The translations under genes were made by a program, and so were the position numbers. Positions 54,029 through 64,000 of a DNA stretch of 64,000 nt are shown in pieces. The notes below the pieces were generated by a model. That model did no database searches. It saw only the letters and a list, made by a program, of their open reading frames with translations, and was not told where the DNA came from. The DNA is from Micractinium sp. NFX-FRZ (lineage: Eukaryota > Chlorophyta > Trebouxiophyceae > Chlorellales > Chlorellaceae), in contig JAPTJF010000064.1 in the NCBI GenBank assembly GCA_029339195.1, forward strand, positions 62,001 to 126,000. Direction: 5' to 3'. Within the stretch, counting starts at the first letter, position 1. Each line of letters opens with the position of its first letter.

Positions 54029-57000
54029 TCATGCTCGCTGGCACATGTTTGGCAGGTACTCCCGCCGCACCTCGTTGCCCTCCTCATCCAACGTGATCCA
54101 CACCCGGCTCGCGTCCGTCTCATTGATTTGGTGGTACAACACGGAGCGGTACAGCTCCTGCAGCGGCGGCGGCTGCAGGGTGCGGGGAAGGGCGGGTGGG
54201 CACAAACAGGGTGTAAGTCGCCTGCAGCTGTGTGCACGTGTGGCACAGGGTGGGCGCTGATCGAGCGGTGGAGCACTCCACCGGCGGGGCACGCGGGAGT
54301 GGCGGTGGTGAGGGGGGCAGGGGCAGGGGGGCACACGGGGCGGGCGGTCCACACGGCGGGTGCGGCAGGCAGGCGAGCGAGGCCGGAAGCGGGCGCAGAG
54401 GGCAGGCATGCGGGGGTTAGGGGCGGGCTCCCTGCCGGGCAAGTGGCGCGGGGCAGGCGCTCCCTCCGGCCGGTCAGTCCTCTCTCCACGGGGTCCCGCC
54501 TGCCAGCTGGCCACGTTGCCTGCCTGCTTGGCTGCCTGCTTGCCAAACGGCGCCGCCTTGCCTGCCCGCCCTCCCCACCCCCGTGTAGGAGACACGCAGC
54601 CACTGGCTAGCTGAGTGAGCCCCCGCTACCTGCACCACCTGGCACACTCAAGGTGTACCTGAGCACCCAGCATGACTTCCAAGGAACCAGTTGCGCCAGC
54701 AGCAGCGCCGCACCAGTGGTTGTACCATTCCCAACCAAAGGCTTGCCCACGCCTCACCTCCAGCCCCTGGCACTCCAGTATGTCTGACCGCACAGCAAAG
54801 GCGTTCACTCCCGTGTCATCCACCGCCACAAGGGTGTAGCCCCGCCGCTTCATGATGTCGTGGGTCGCCCAGATGGAGGCCCCAAAGTAGCAGTTCTGCA
54901 GTGAGGGAGCAGCAGCGGGGAGGGCAGCTAGCTTGGCTCGATACATAGAGGCGGGGTTGCCTTGCAAGGGAGGCGTGGGCGGCGGCAGTACGATGAGGGG
55001 GGCAGGAGGCAGGGAGGAGCAGAGGGGGGCAATCAGGGTGTGGGGATGTGCTGCCTGCGGGGGAGGCCCCCAAACGGCAGCTCTGCATCGGTACGAAGAA
55101 GCATGCCAACACATGTGCATGGCATGGGGGCCCCCAATTTGTGTGAGTGGCGGCCCCCGAGAGGGGCCCCTTGAAGGCTTTGAATGGCAGGGGACCCGGC
55201 GCGGGTACATGATGGGCATGCCAGCGCAAGTGACCATCGCAAGCACGCAAGTGATCACCCGGCCAGGTCAGGGAGGTGCGGAAGCTAGCAGGAAGCTAGC
55301 AGGCAGCGCCGCACCCCGGTCCACCGCTGCCTGTCCCCTTTGACCACCACGCGCCGCTCCTCCAAAGGGATGGCTGAATTGACCTGCAAATGAGGCCATG
55401 CATGCAGCGCATGGAGGTCAGCACACGGCGGCGAGCGCACTCGACCTAGGACCAGCCAATCCAACGTTGCCAGGCAGGATGGCGCGTACACGTGCCCCCG
55501 AGGCCGCTTTTTCTTGGGAGGGCCGCATCGGCGTGCAAGGGGCAGTGGGGAGGTGTGCCGCAGCACACGGGGGCGCCACCCCACCCAGCGTACCGCTGCC
55601 AGCTGCACCGCCCGCCGAGCGTACCGCTGCCACCTGTACCGCGCACCGAGCCCACCCCCCTCGTGCACCCACCTCCATTGTGAGGACCCTGGGGCGGTAC
55701 TTGGGGTCCAAGGCGTCAAATACCCAGTAGTCGTCATAATCCAGGTCTGTTGGGGGGGAGGAAAGGCAGAGGAAAACACCCGTTCTTAGCCACTCATCAA
55801 GATATAACCATTTCATGGAGAGTAGCCAAGTGGTCAGGCACCAGAACTTGGAGGGAGGGAGGGGGGAGGCAGAGAGAAGAGGGCAGTCAACGGGCTGTGC
55901 TTCTGCTCACTTCACATGCCTCGGCAGGGGCGGCACGCAAGGTGGAGGAGGACGTCGCATCGGCCAGTCTGCCTCACACTTCTGGAGGGGGCACCGGCCA
56001 GCAGAGCATGAGGCCTGCGGAGAGCAGGCAGCGGGGCTTGCCGCACAGCCTGGCACCGGCACACAGCCACGCAGCAGCACGGCAATGGGTGGGATCATCG
56101 AGGTGGTGGGCTGAGTGGCGCTGCGCGTGCATCAGCAGCACACTTGCACAACACTGGCAGCACACTGGGGTGCATGGGCAGCCTGTTGGCGTGCATGGGC
56201 AGGCAGCCAGGCAGGCAGGCACCAGTAACACCCGCCTCCCGCTCGCACGCCTCCCCATGTCCCGCGCTCGCCTATTGAGAGCACATCGAACTCTGTTGGC
56301 ACCCCGTGCTTTTCAAACAGCTGGTTGATGTTGTCCTGCAGGCACAGCAAGTGCCAGCATGTGCAGGGGCGGTGAGTGTCAGTGTGTGCAGGGGATGGGG
56401 CAGGTGCGGCAGCGGCATGTCAGCGAGTGCAGGGGTGGCGGGGAACAGGTGTCAACTGCAGCATGGCAAGCAGCTGCCGGCGCAACAACAGAGCTGCAAG
56501 CAGTGGCAGGCCATGGCCCTGTGCACGCACACCCTGCTTCTGCACACGCTTCAGCGGCAGCACCCTTGATCTGCAGCACCCTGCTTCTCTGGCTGCTGTT
56601 GCACACGTGACAGCACTGACTGTGCGACAGAGGCGGCGGCGTAAAGGTGGCAACAGCAGCGCTGGTAACGGCTGCTGCTGCCCGGACCAGGCCCTGCGAT
56701 CCCGCCAGCAGCCCGCCAGCAGCCACCCACAAAGCCCTGCTCCTCCCCCCCCCACAACCACAAGTGCCGGCTGCCTCCGGGAGCACCCAAATGAGGGCTG
56801 CGCATGAGTGGCAGACCACAAACACGGACAGCCCGCCGTCAGCATGGCGCAAATGCAACTCTTGCATGCGGCACTGAAAATGCAACACCCACCGGCGAGA
56901 TGCGCTCCTGCTGGAGGTTGATATCTGGGTTGTAGTGGGAGCCATCCATCATTAGGCCCTTCCAGCCCAGCATGCGCAGCACACGTGTGTTGCATTCCAT

Positions 57001-58003
57001 GCCGGCCTCCACGCCAAACTGGGGCCAGCCAGGAGAGGAGGAGGGCGGGAGGAGAGGAGGCAGGGGTCATGCACGCCGGCAGTGCGGAGTGGAAGAGCCA
57101 ACGAGAAGGCAAGCAAGTGACAGTCCCTGGCACCTTTGACAGTGGGGAGGTGCACCGCGGCATGGCGGCACAGGAGCAGAACCAAGGAGCCGTGGGCGGG
57201 GCCCAGGGGCAGCGTGGCGCAGCGAGCGGCGCCCTCATGCAGCCGCAACGGCACAGCACGCACGACGTGCACATGCACATACAGACCACATGCACATGCA
57301 CATGCACATACCACGGTTTGCTCTGTGCACCCAGTGCGTGCCGTCGCAGGCCCAGCGGTGCGCACACACATCAAGGCGCCCCCAGCGGCGATACCCCCCG
57401 CCTCCTGACCTCCACATAATATCGGGACGTGGCCCCAATGTTCCGCAGGATAGCCAGCATCAACCCGTCCTCCCCATTCTGGCTATATATTTTCATGCCC
57501 GCACTCGGGAGCGCCTGCAGCCAGCCCGCGCCGTCGGCAGGCTGGATGCAGCCGGCGCCACCGGCTGGCGGAAGCATGCCGTGGTACGAGGGGTCAGGCG
57601 CATCGCCGCGCACCTGTTGCATGGGAGGCGCGGGTGGGAAGTGGGGGAGGCGGCGGGGGCGGGGCAGACGGATGAGTATTCTACCCGCGGGTGGGGCTCG
57701 CTGGTGTGTTGCACGTTGATAGAACAGGCATCACTTGGCATGCCCCGTGCGCAGGATTTCCTGCAGGTGCAGCCGGGGATCCAGCGCACGGCGCTGTGGG
57801 CGGCGCTGCAGGCGGCACCATCCGTAGCTGCCCCAGTGCCACCGCATACACTCAGCGCTGCCCTCTATCTCTATACTGCTTGCCATGGCATGCCGGTACA
57901 CCGCAGTGCTGCTGTTGTGCCATAGAAAGAGGAGGAGGGCAGCGAGCAAGGCGCCGCCCATCCCCGCCAGCTGCACCGCCGTGTGCCTCTGCCCGGAGTG
58001 CAT
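54029..58003 (-). CDS. FkbM-type methyltransferase 2, membrane-anchored
   Basis: Predicted SAM-dependent methyltransferase of about 350 residues. Exons: about 57735-58003, 57410-57613, 56893-57018, 56272-56335, 55673-55746, 55315-55383, 54758-54895, 54029-54157. All but the first junction match in phase; the exon 1 donor (57735) leaves 2 bases while exon 2 starts in phase 0, so that border is uncertain. The start ATG (58003) leads to one membrane segment, AGMGGALLAALLLFLWHN, as in type II Golgi or ER enzymes. Family landmarks: KIYSQNGEDGLML, YYVEFGVEAGMECNTR, GWKGLMMDGSHYNPD and DVLSIDLDYDDYWV. The intron after 56272 has a GC donor (GCGAGC). Confidence 0.82.
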
Positions 58004-59577
58004 TGAGTCTAGTACTCTGCGCTCCACCGACGCCGAGAGCACAGCCGGCCGCTTGGAGGCTCCTTCGACCGGTTTTTGTTATCATATCCCAGTCTGCTCC
58101 CAGTCTGCTCGGTCGTGCTTGACTTGAGGAGTACCAAAGTCAATCGAGCGCGGTGAGCCGAGCGGTAGGGTGCGGCAAGTAGGTGCAATGGGGCGGGAAG
58201 CTGCGCTGGTGACCACCGCCCGGTCAGGGGCATACTATGTAGTCATCGCACCCTGGGGGCTTCAATGGAGGTCCGTGTGATCGCAGGTACTTAGTAGGAT
58301 GCACTGTGTGACTTGCAACTCCGAGGTGATAAACCTCGCCACATCTACCCCTGTCGTAACCTCGCCAAACAGGCGGCGGTGACGGCGCTCAACTGCAGTA
58401 CCAAGCCTGCGTGGTACTGTGTTGTCTGTCTGGCAGCAGTCAACGCAGAACCGCCGGTCCGTGTTCTGCACTGCCTTGTGACTGGCCGCGTCATCCACAG
58501 CTGCTGCGAGCAAGACTGAGGAGGGCACTGGTCCGGCCGGCAACTCCCACATGGCACGCACATCTGTACAGAGCTTCGGAAGGGCGGGCACCCCTGTAGC
58601 ACCCAGCCCACAGTATCAACAAGCATTGTGGCGGCTGGTAGGCAGGCCTGCTTCTGCTTCTTCCTTCCAGGCATTCAACTGCCATGCGTTTGAGGGCTGC
58701 CTCAACCTGCAGACAGCTGGCTGGCTGGTCTGCATTAGCGGGGGCAAGGTCCCAGCCCGGCAGCTCCAGTCGAGTAGAGTGTTTTTAGTTGGCCTAAGCG
58801 TCATCAGAAGCGGCTTGCAACGTAACGTTACAGCAGAGTTTTGAAGACAGTGGTAAGGGTGGACAACCGTCGCACTGGTGCACCTGTGAAGGCATGTAAA
58901 TCCATCTGCAAGCAGTCATCTGCCTGCCAGCGTGGAATTTTGGAAAGGGCGTGTACACAGGTGCAACACAGCCCTCCACACGATCATAGTTAAGCGCCTA
59001 CATCTACGCGCCTATCTTTGACATGCCCCCGACTGGGTCCTCGCTGCCTCCAGACGCCAGTTTGCTCTGAAGTTGCCCAGCTTGCTGGAGCTCACAATCG
59101 CTTACAGGTGCGAGCTCACAGTAGACTGTGTGCTGCACACATGTGTGTCGCCACAGCGCGTGCACCCCCCCGGCGTCAAGAGCGTCTGTGTGACCCTTTG
59201 TCTGCTATCGGCCTGACAGCGCTGGCCCAGGCCGCTGGAACCGACTCCACCCGTGGTGTATCCCGGCGGCAAGCCTGCGACCCCGACTGGAAGGGAAGCA
59301 GCTGCGGCACCAGGTTGCCGGCGGCGGCACTGGCCTCAGGCTGGCAGTCGGCAGTGAGGCGCTTTTCCCGGCCCCGCTCTTGCTTGCTCCTCAGCATCGT
59401 GCTGAGTTTACCCTGCGCATGCAATGCCTCCTGTTCATTGTGCAGGCAAAGTAGCCGCTCAGCAGGCCTGCAAAGACCACACGCCGCCGTTTCACACCCT
59501 CGCGTCCCCTTGTGTGGGACCCCCGGCCGGCATAGCCTGTGCGCAAGCCAGCACTCTTTACGGACCCCTTGCACAAG
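58004..59577. promoter_or_regulatory. Divergent intergenic region, FkbM2 / FkbM3
   Basis: 1.57 kb between two methyltransferase genes facing away from each other, so it should hold both promoters. Base composition is less GC-rich than the genes. TCCCAGTCTGC is repeated near 58086-58107. Open frames at 59018-59581 and 59176-59574 lack recognisable domains and are not called. Confidence 0.45.
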
Positions 59578-61323
59578 ATGAAGAGCCCAGCGCTTGTGTC
59601 AGCGCTGCTGGTAGCGGGCGTCATTCTGGGTGCTGCATTCTCGCGGTTGGACGTCAGTGGCAACGCGTCGGCGGTGTTGGCGCGTGTGGCGCTTGAACAC
59701 CCCGAAGAGGATCAACGCGCAAAGAAGCATAGGCCGAGCCCCGCGGAGGTCGACTACACGCAACTACTGGTGCGGGGGCGGCGCTTGCGGTGCTTGCGGT
59801 GGCAGCTGCGTGCAGCACCCACTAAGCGCCGCGCCGCCCTGCCATGGCCGCCCCTCCGAGTGGGTGCGTTGGGTTAAAAAGAAAGGGCCCGTGGAGCGAG
59901 TTTCCCACCACTGGCGTCCAGCGCATGCATACGAGCTTCCATGACCGCCGGACGCTCACCCTGCCTGCGTGCCTACGATGGTGTGCAGGCTGCGGGTGCT
60001 GAGGGGAAGCTGCAGGCCGTGATCCAGCAGGCTCGGGAGGAGGCGGCAGCTTTCTGCAGCGAGCACCCAGACCCGCAAGAGGGCGCTGAGGGGCTGGCGC
60101 GCGCCATCGCTGAGGTGCCGGGCATGCAGAACGGCACATTCCCCATGTGGGTGCATGCCACAAATGACTATGTGTCAGGATCGATTCTGGGCTCCCGTGT
60201 GAGTGCGGATGCGCAGCGGTAGGGCGTGTAGTTGGGTGCTTTCATGGGCGAGCCTTAGGTTGGAGGCCTTGCCGGCTTTTTCACATTGTAGTCCGTAGGA
60301 GGGCGCAGCGGGCATGCACTTTGCAGCGCGAGCGGGTTGTTGGGCTTGGTTTCAAGGGCTGTCCCATAAAAAATGTGAAGGGTTGGAGCAGGGGCAGCTT
60401 GGGGACAGCTTAGCATGCGGCACGCCTTGACACGCACCCGCCCACCACTTCCTTTGCTCCCCGCTTTTACCCCATGGCAATACCTTCAAGGAAGGTTTCC
60501 CCTTGGCCTGCACGTCATGCCTGCAGCCGCCTCGCCCAGCCCTGTGTACTGCGCATCCCTGCCCCCGCCCCGCCCACATCCCAGCCTGCAAACGCTGCTG
60601 GCCCGCTTGCTGCCTGGCGCCTGACTTGCCTCTCCTGCCCTCCCACCCTCTTGTCCGTGTTTTCACAGATGTGGGAGCGTGAGGAGACGAAGCGCATCCT
60701 GGGGAAGCTCGAGGAGTACCGCCAGGCACGTGCCTGCATGTGCTTCAAGCACAGATGGTGCCTGTTTGTACGCGTGTGCTGTCCCGACACGGAGTGCCTG
60801 TATGCAGCGGGTCCGTGCTGTGCAGTGTGTCCATCTCCGTGCTGTGCAGTGTGTCCATGCCCCGTCAGTGCCGCCGCCCTGTGCAGCCGTGCTGGCATGT
60901 GGCGCAGCCCAGCTGTGGGCTTCCCCCGGCTGTGCAGTGTGTGAGACGTCACCTCTGAGGCTTGCAACGGGAGGGTGCTCCCCTTGCCACCCCTTGCAGG
61001 ATCACGGGCTGGAGGTGGGGGACACGTGGATGGTGGACATTGGCGCCAACGTCGGATGGGTGAGCGGGTTGCTTTGGGGCTGCCTGCACCGCCCTGTGCA
61101 CGTGTGTTCATGGCCCCCCACACTATCGTGCCCTGCACTGCTGCGCACTGGCGGGGCACTTGCCCACCGACCAGCACGCACCCCACTGCCCGCACTCGCC
61201 CCCCGCCTGCCGCCTCCCTGTCCTCCCCTGCCTCCCCGCCTGCCCCGTGCGCAGCACGGCCTGGTGGCAGCGTTTTCGGGGTACAACGTGATTGCTTTCG
61301 AGCCCATGTCCAGGAACCTGGTG

Positions 61324-61405
<82 letters not shown>

Positions 61406-63999
61406 CTCCTGCTGCTGTTTTTAGATGGCAACGCACGTGTCCAGTGCAGCAGTGAGACACTACAAGCGCACCACTGCAGCAGCACCGACCCGCCTTGACT
61501 CCGACGTGAACTGGGCGCGGTGCAGGGGGTAACGACCAGCACCCGCCACAACCCTCTGCTGTCGCTGCTGATGCGCTGCAGCTGCAGCTACACTCCACTG
61601 CTGAGCTCCTCCCCCGGTGCCCTCCCCCCGCAGGGCGGTGGCAGCTGACTGGTGCCTTTCGCTTGATTTTCCTTTTTCCGGGGCCCAACGGGCCCCAAAC
61701 GTGCATGTCTGTCGGCGTCCTAAACCCCACGCCCTGGGGCTGTAATCTTCGTCTTCTTCCCCCCTCCCCCCCGCAGGCGGCCATCCGGCGCACCCTGTGT
61801 GAGACCCCCCAGCTGCAGGAGCGGCTCACTCTCATACCCAAGGTGCGCATGCTCTGCTGCAACCGTGCGCATGCTTGCGTGCTGCCAACTGCACACGCGG
61901 TTGCCCGGTGTGCAGCAGAGCGTGCTTTTGCATGCCAAATGCCGTGTGTGCATTTGCATGTGGGAAGCTGTGCATGCTCGCCTGCCTGCTGGCGTGTGTC
62001 ATCGAGTGCGTAAAGCTAGGGCTGGATTGCCTGCCTGGGCGTGGGTCAATGGACTACTGGTGCCTGCATGTGCCTGCAGCACGAGGCAAGGCATGCACCT
62101 ATATAGGCACGCCTCTGTTTGCAAGCGCTGCCCCGTTCGTGCTGCAGGGGCTCAGCGACAGTGCGCAGACGTGCAGCATGTATGTGGACCCCCGCAACTC
62201 GGGCAACGGCGTCACCGGCTGCGGCTCGGATGCCCAGAACAGCACCATACCTGGGTGAGCCCCTCCTGGCGTGTGTGCCTGCTCATGCTCATGCTCATGC
62301 TCATGCTCATGAAGGCACGCATGTTTGAGTGCGGCACTGTTGCGTGGTCGGCTGTGTGGTGTGCAAGCAGCGCTGCCAGCTTGACGTGGGGTGTGGGGGG
62401 GGGCTTCCCTGGCGCCACCTCTCTGTTCTGTATGTTTTTCCTCACCAGTCCATGCCCCTCTACCAAAAGGGCGCAGACGGTTGAGGGCTCCTTCGCAGAA
62501 TGCCGATGCCCTCCCTCCTCCACCACTCCCTGCTCCCCGCCACCTGCCTGCAGGTTGAAGAAGATTGGGGAGTTTGAGATGGGGCGGCTGGACGACATTC
62601 TGGGGGCGGGGGCAAACGCAATCCAAGGCAAGGTGGCCCTCGTCAAGATTGATGTGGAGGGCTTTGAGAAAAAGGTGAGGGGAGGGGAGAAGAAGTTGGG
62701 GGAGGGGAGAGGATGGGGGATCAAAAGGGCAAGGCTACAAGGTGTCCAAGTGGCGAGGTGGGGTTAGTGCGACGCAGTGTGGTTGCAATGGTGGAGGGCA
62801 TGACGGCATTGGTCAAGTGCAGTTATGGTGTGTGGATAGCAGGGTGGTGGCAAGCAGGTGGGGAAAGCCTGGAGGATGGGAACAGAGAGTTGTGTGAAGA
62901 CAGGTGCACATGCGGGCTGTTGTGAGCACCAGCTTAAGCGTGCCACTTAACAATACACAAGCGCCCACACGCTCTCTGCCCCGCCGCCCACACTGCTGCG
63001 CAGGCGTATGCTGGCGCAGCGTGCGCCATCAGCACTTTGCAGCCCAAATTCATTTTTGCCGAGGTGCGGCAAGCGGTGGGGTGCGCCATGCGTGGTGATG
63101 CAGCAGGGGCGGGGTACGCGGCGCATGACTTACGCGAGCAGGGGCAGGGGGGTGCCTGTGGATGTGGGGTTAGGGGCAGGGGTAGGGTGCTGCTGCACAA
63201 GACAGCGGTGATGGTGTCTGCTGCACGTACAGGCTAGGTGCTTGCTTGCGGGGGAGCACCATAAACAGCGGTCGCTCTGGTGAGCAGGTAGCAGCACGCC
63301 AGCAAGGGTGCATGTGGGCGGCAGGCAGACGGGAGACCAACAGTTATGTGGGCCGCTCCCGGGCTGCTGCCAGCAGCGACCAGCAGCGGGTGAACAGGGA
63401 AGTGCCTTGGCATCCAGCTTTCTCTGCTGGCCTCACCACTACCCTGCAGATCAATGGACCTGCTCTAGGCTTTGCCGCCAACTCGTCGCCTGAGGAAATG
63501 TTCATGCTGTGTGAGTCAACCAAGCAACCAGCCTCAAGATTGATTACTGTTAGGGCCGAGGAGCGCTCTTGTGGCTTGCCAGCACATGAGCAGCAGGGGG
63601 CACAGGCTGGCGCATGTAGAGCGGCGCTGGCTGCTTGCATTACAGGCCGTGACATGGTGGCAGGCAGCCGGGTTCGCCTGGCTGGCGCGATGCCTATGCA
63701 TGCCACGCATCTGCCTCCTGGCTCCCAAAGCATCCCTTCCACCCCTCCACCCCATCTGAAGAGCACCCACCCCAGCTGCTGCCCGCACAAGAACATCCCT
63801 GATCGTGCCGCCCAGTCATGCCATGCCCTGCCCCGCAGATGACCACATGGGTTACGAGCTGCGCTTTGGCGCCAATGGGTTCAGCGGTCCGCCCGAAAAC
63901 CCCAAGGACGCCACCCTGTCGCGGAGGTCCACGGCGGCGCACCGCGACAGCAATTGGTACCTCACGCGCAAAGCGGAGGTCACACGGGCCAGCTCTTGA
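59578..63999 (+). CDS. FkbM-family methyltransferase 3, membrane-anchored
   Basis: Predicted SAM-dependent O-methyltransferase, 386 residues. Twelve exons, all in phase: 59578-59769, 59989-60198, 60669-60725, 61000-61059, 61255-61320, 61777-61842, 62148-62254, 62554-62674, 63004-63063, 63450-63510, 63839-63999; one further border inside the second exon is not excluded, and eleven are certain. The N-terminus has a signal anchor (ALVSALLVAGVILGAAFS). Landmarks: WMVDIGANVGW (SAM loop), YNVIAFEPMSRNL, MGRLDDILG, VALVKIDVEGFEKK and FIFAEINGPALG. The intron after 60725 begins GCACGT. The intron after 61320 opens with a long CTG run. The stop codon is one base before the window end. Confidence 0.9.
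60813..60860 (+). repeat. 24-bp tandem duplicate in FkbM3 intron
   Basis: Two adjacent 24-base units beginning CCGTGCTGTGCAGTGTGTCC (60813 and 60837), within intron 60726-60999. Confidence 0.8.
61326..61403 (+). repeat. (CTG)26 microsatellite beside a donor site
   Basis: Twenty-six uninterrupted CTG units start 5 bases after the exon end at 61320, inside the intron 61321-61776. Confidence 0.97.
61641..61776 (+). repeat. Introner-like block, copy B (FkbM3 intron)
   Basis: Partner of 29742-29846: GCAGCTGACTGGTGCCTTT is identical, then AACCCCACGCC, CTGTAA and a TCTTCTTCC tract run to the acceptor. Copy B has an extra GC-rich insert (about 61680-61712) with the palindrome GGGGCCCAACGGGCCCC. Confidence 0.65.
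62282..62311 (+). repeat. (CTCATG)5 hexamer repeat in FkbM3 intron
   Basis: Five perfect CTCATG units 27 bases after the donor at 62255. Confidence 0.95.
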
Positions 64000-64000
64000 T

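Noticed and set aside
59018..59581. 187-codon frame upstream of FkbM3
   Set aside because: No domain, overlaps the FkbM3 start region, and an opposite-strand frame is equally open. More likely promoter or 5' UTR.
61326..61403. Poly-Leu, poly-Cys or poly-Ala coding tract
   Set aside because: It lies inside an intron whose flanking exons join perfectly in phase, so it is not translated.

Overview
This window looks like nuclear DNA of a GC-rich unicellular green alga, most likely a trebouxiophyte of the Chlorella/Micractinium kind. The grounds are small exons with many GT-AG introns, TGTAA polyadenylation motifs downstream of several stop codons, TTTAGGG-type telomere units, and products that are all eukaryotic. 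Nearly all the long ORFs in this GC-rich DNA are antisense or wrong-frame shadows. The gene models here were built by joining exons whose reading phase matches across splice sites and whose products match known families. No database search was run.

Layout. 1-1230 (-): nitrilase-superfamily hydrolase running off the left edge. 1966-3725 (+): F-box/LRR protein. 4877-12246 (-): COG6 of the Golgi tether, 19 exons. 13157-15787 (+): mitochondrial carrier. 16336-18266 (-): second F-box/LRR protein, an inverted paralogue of the first with introns at the same places. 18855-24768 (-): mitochondrial intermediate peptidase. 24774-25365: a repeated flanking element plus the decayed end of a MYND-finger gene. 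26225-35172 (+): a large secreted-type subtilase carrying two SRCR domains and three copies of a Cys-rich module. 36484-39171 (+): SET-domain-like protein. 39848-44177 (-): intact MYND-finger protein. 44385-44770: a second copy of the element and MYND remnant. 45078-48750 (-), 54029-58003 (-) and 59578-63999 (+): three FkbM-type methyltransferases. 49692-53120 (+): DUF1995 chloroplast-type protein with a C-terminal SAP motif, lying inside the FkbM cluster.

How the genes relate. Most are single housekeeping genes: Golgi tethering, mitochondrial import processing, mitochondrial transport, plastid biogenesis. The three FkbM genes form a local cluster. Two have N-terminal membrane anchors, which suggests secretory-pathway glycan methylation (inference).

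The most unusual signal is in the introns. At least five genes carry decayed partial copies of a neighbouring exon edge, often with its splice site. Six introns begin with GC rather than GT. Two introns of unrelated genes share a block resembling an introner. Fragments of one MYND gene family are scattered upstream of other genes.
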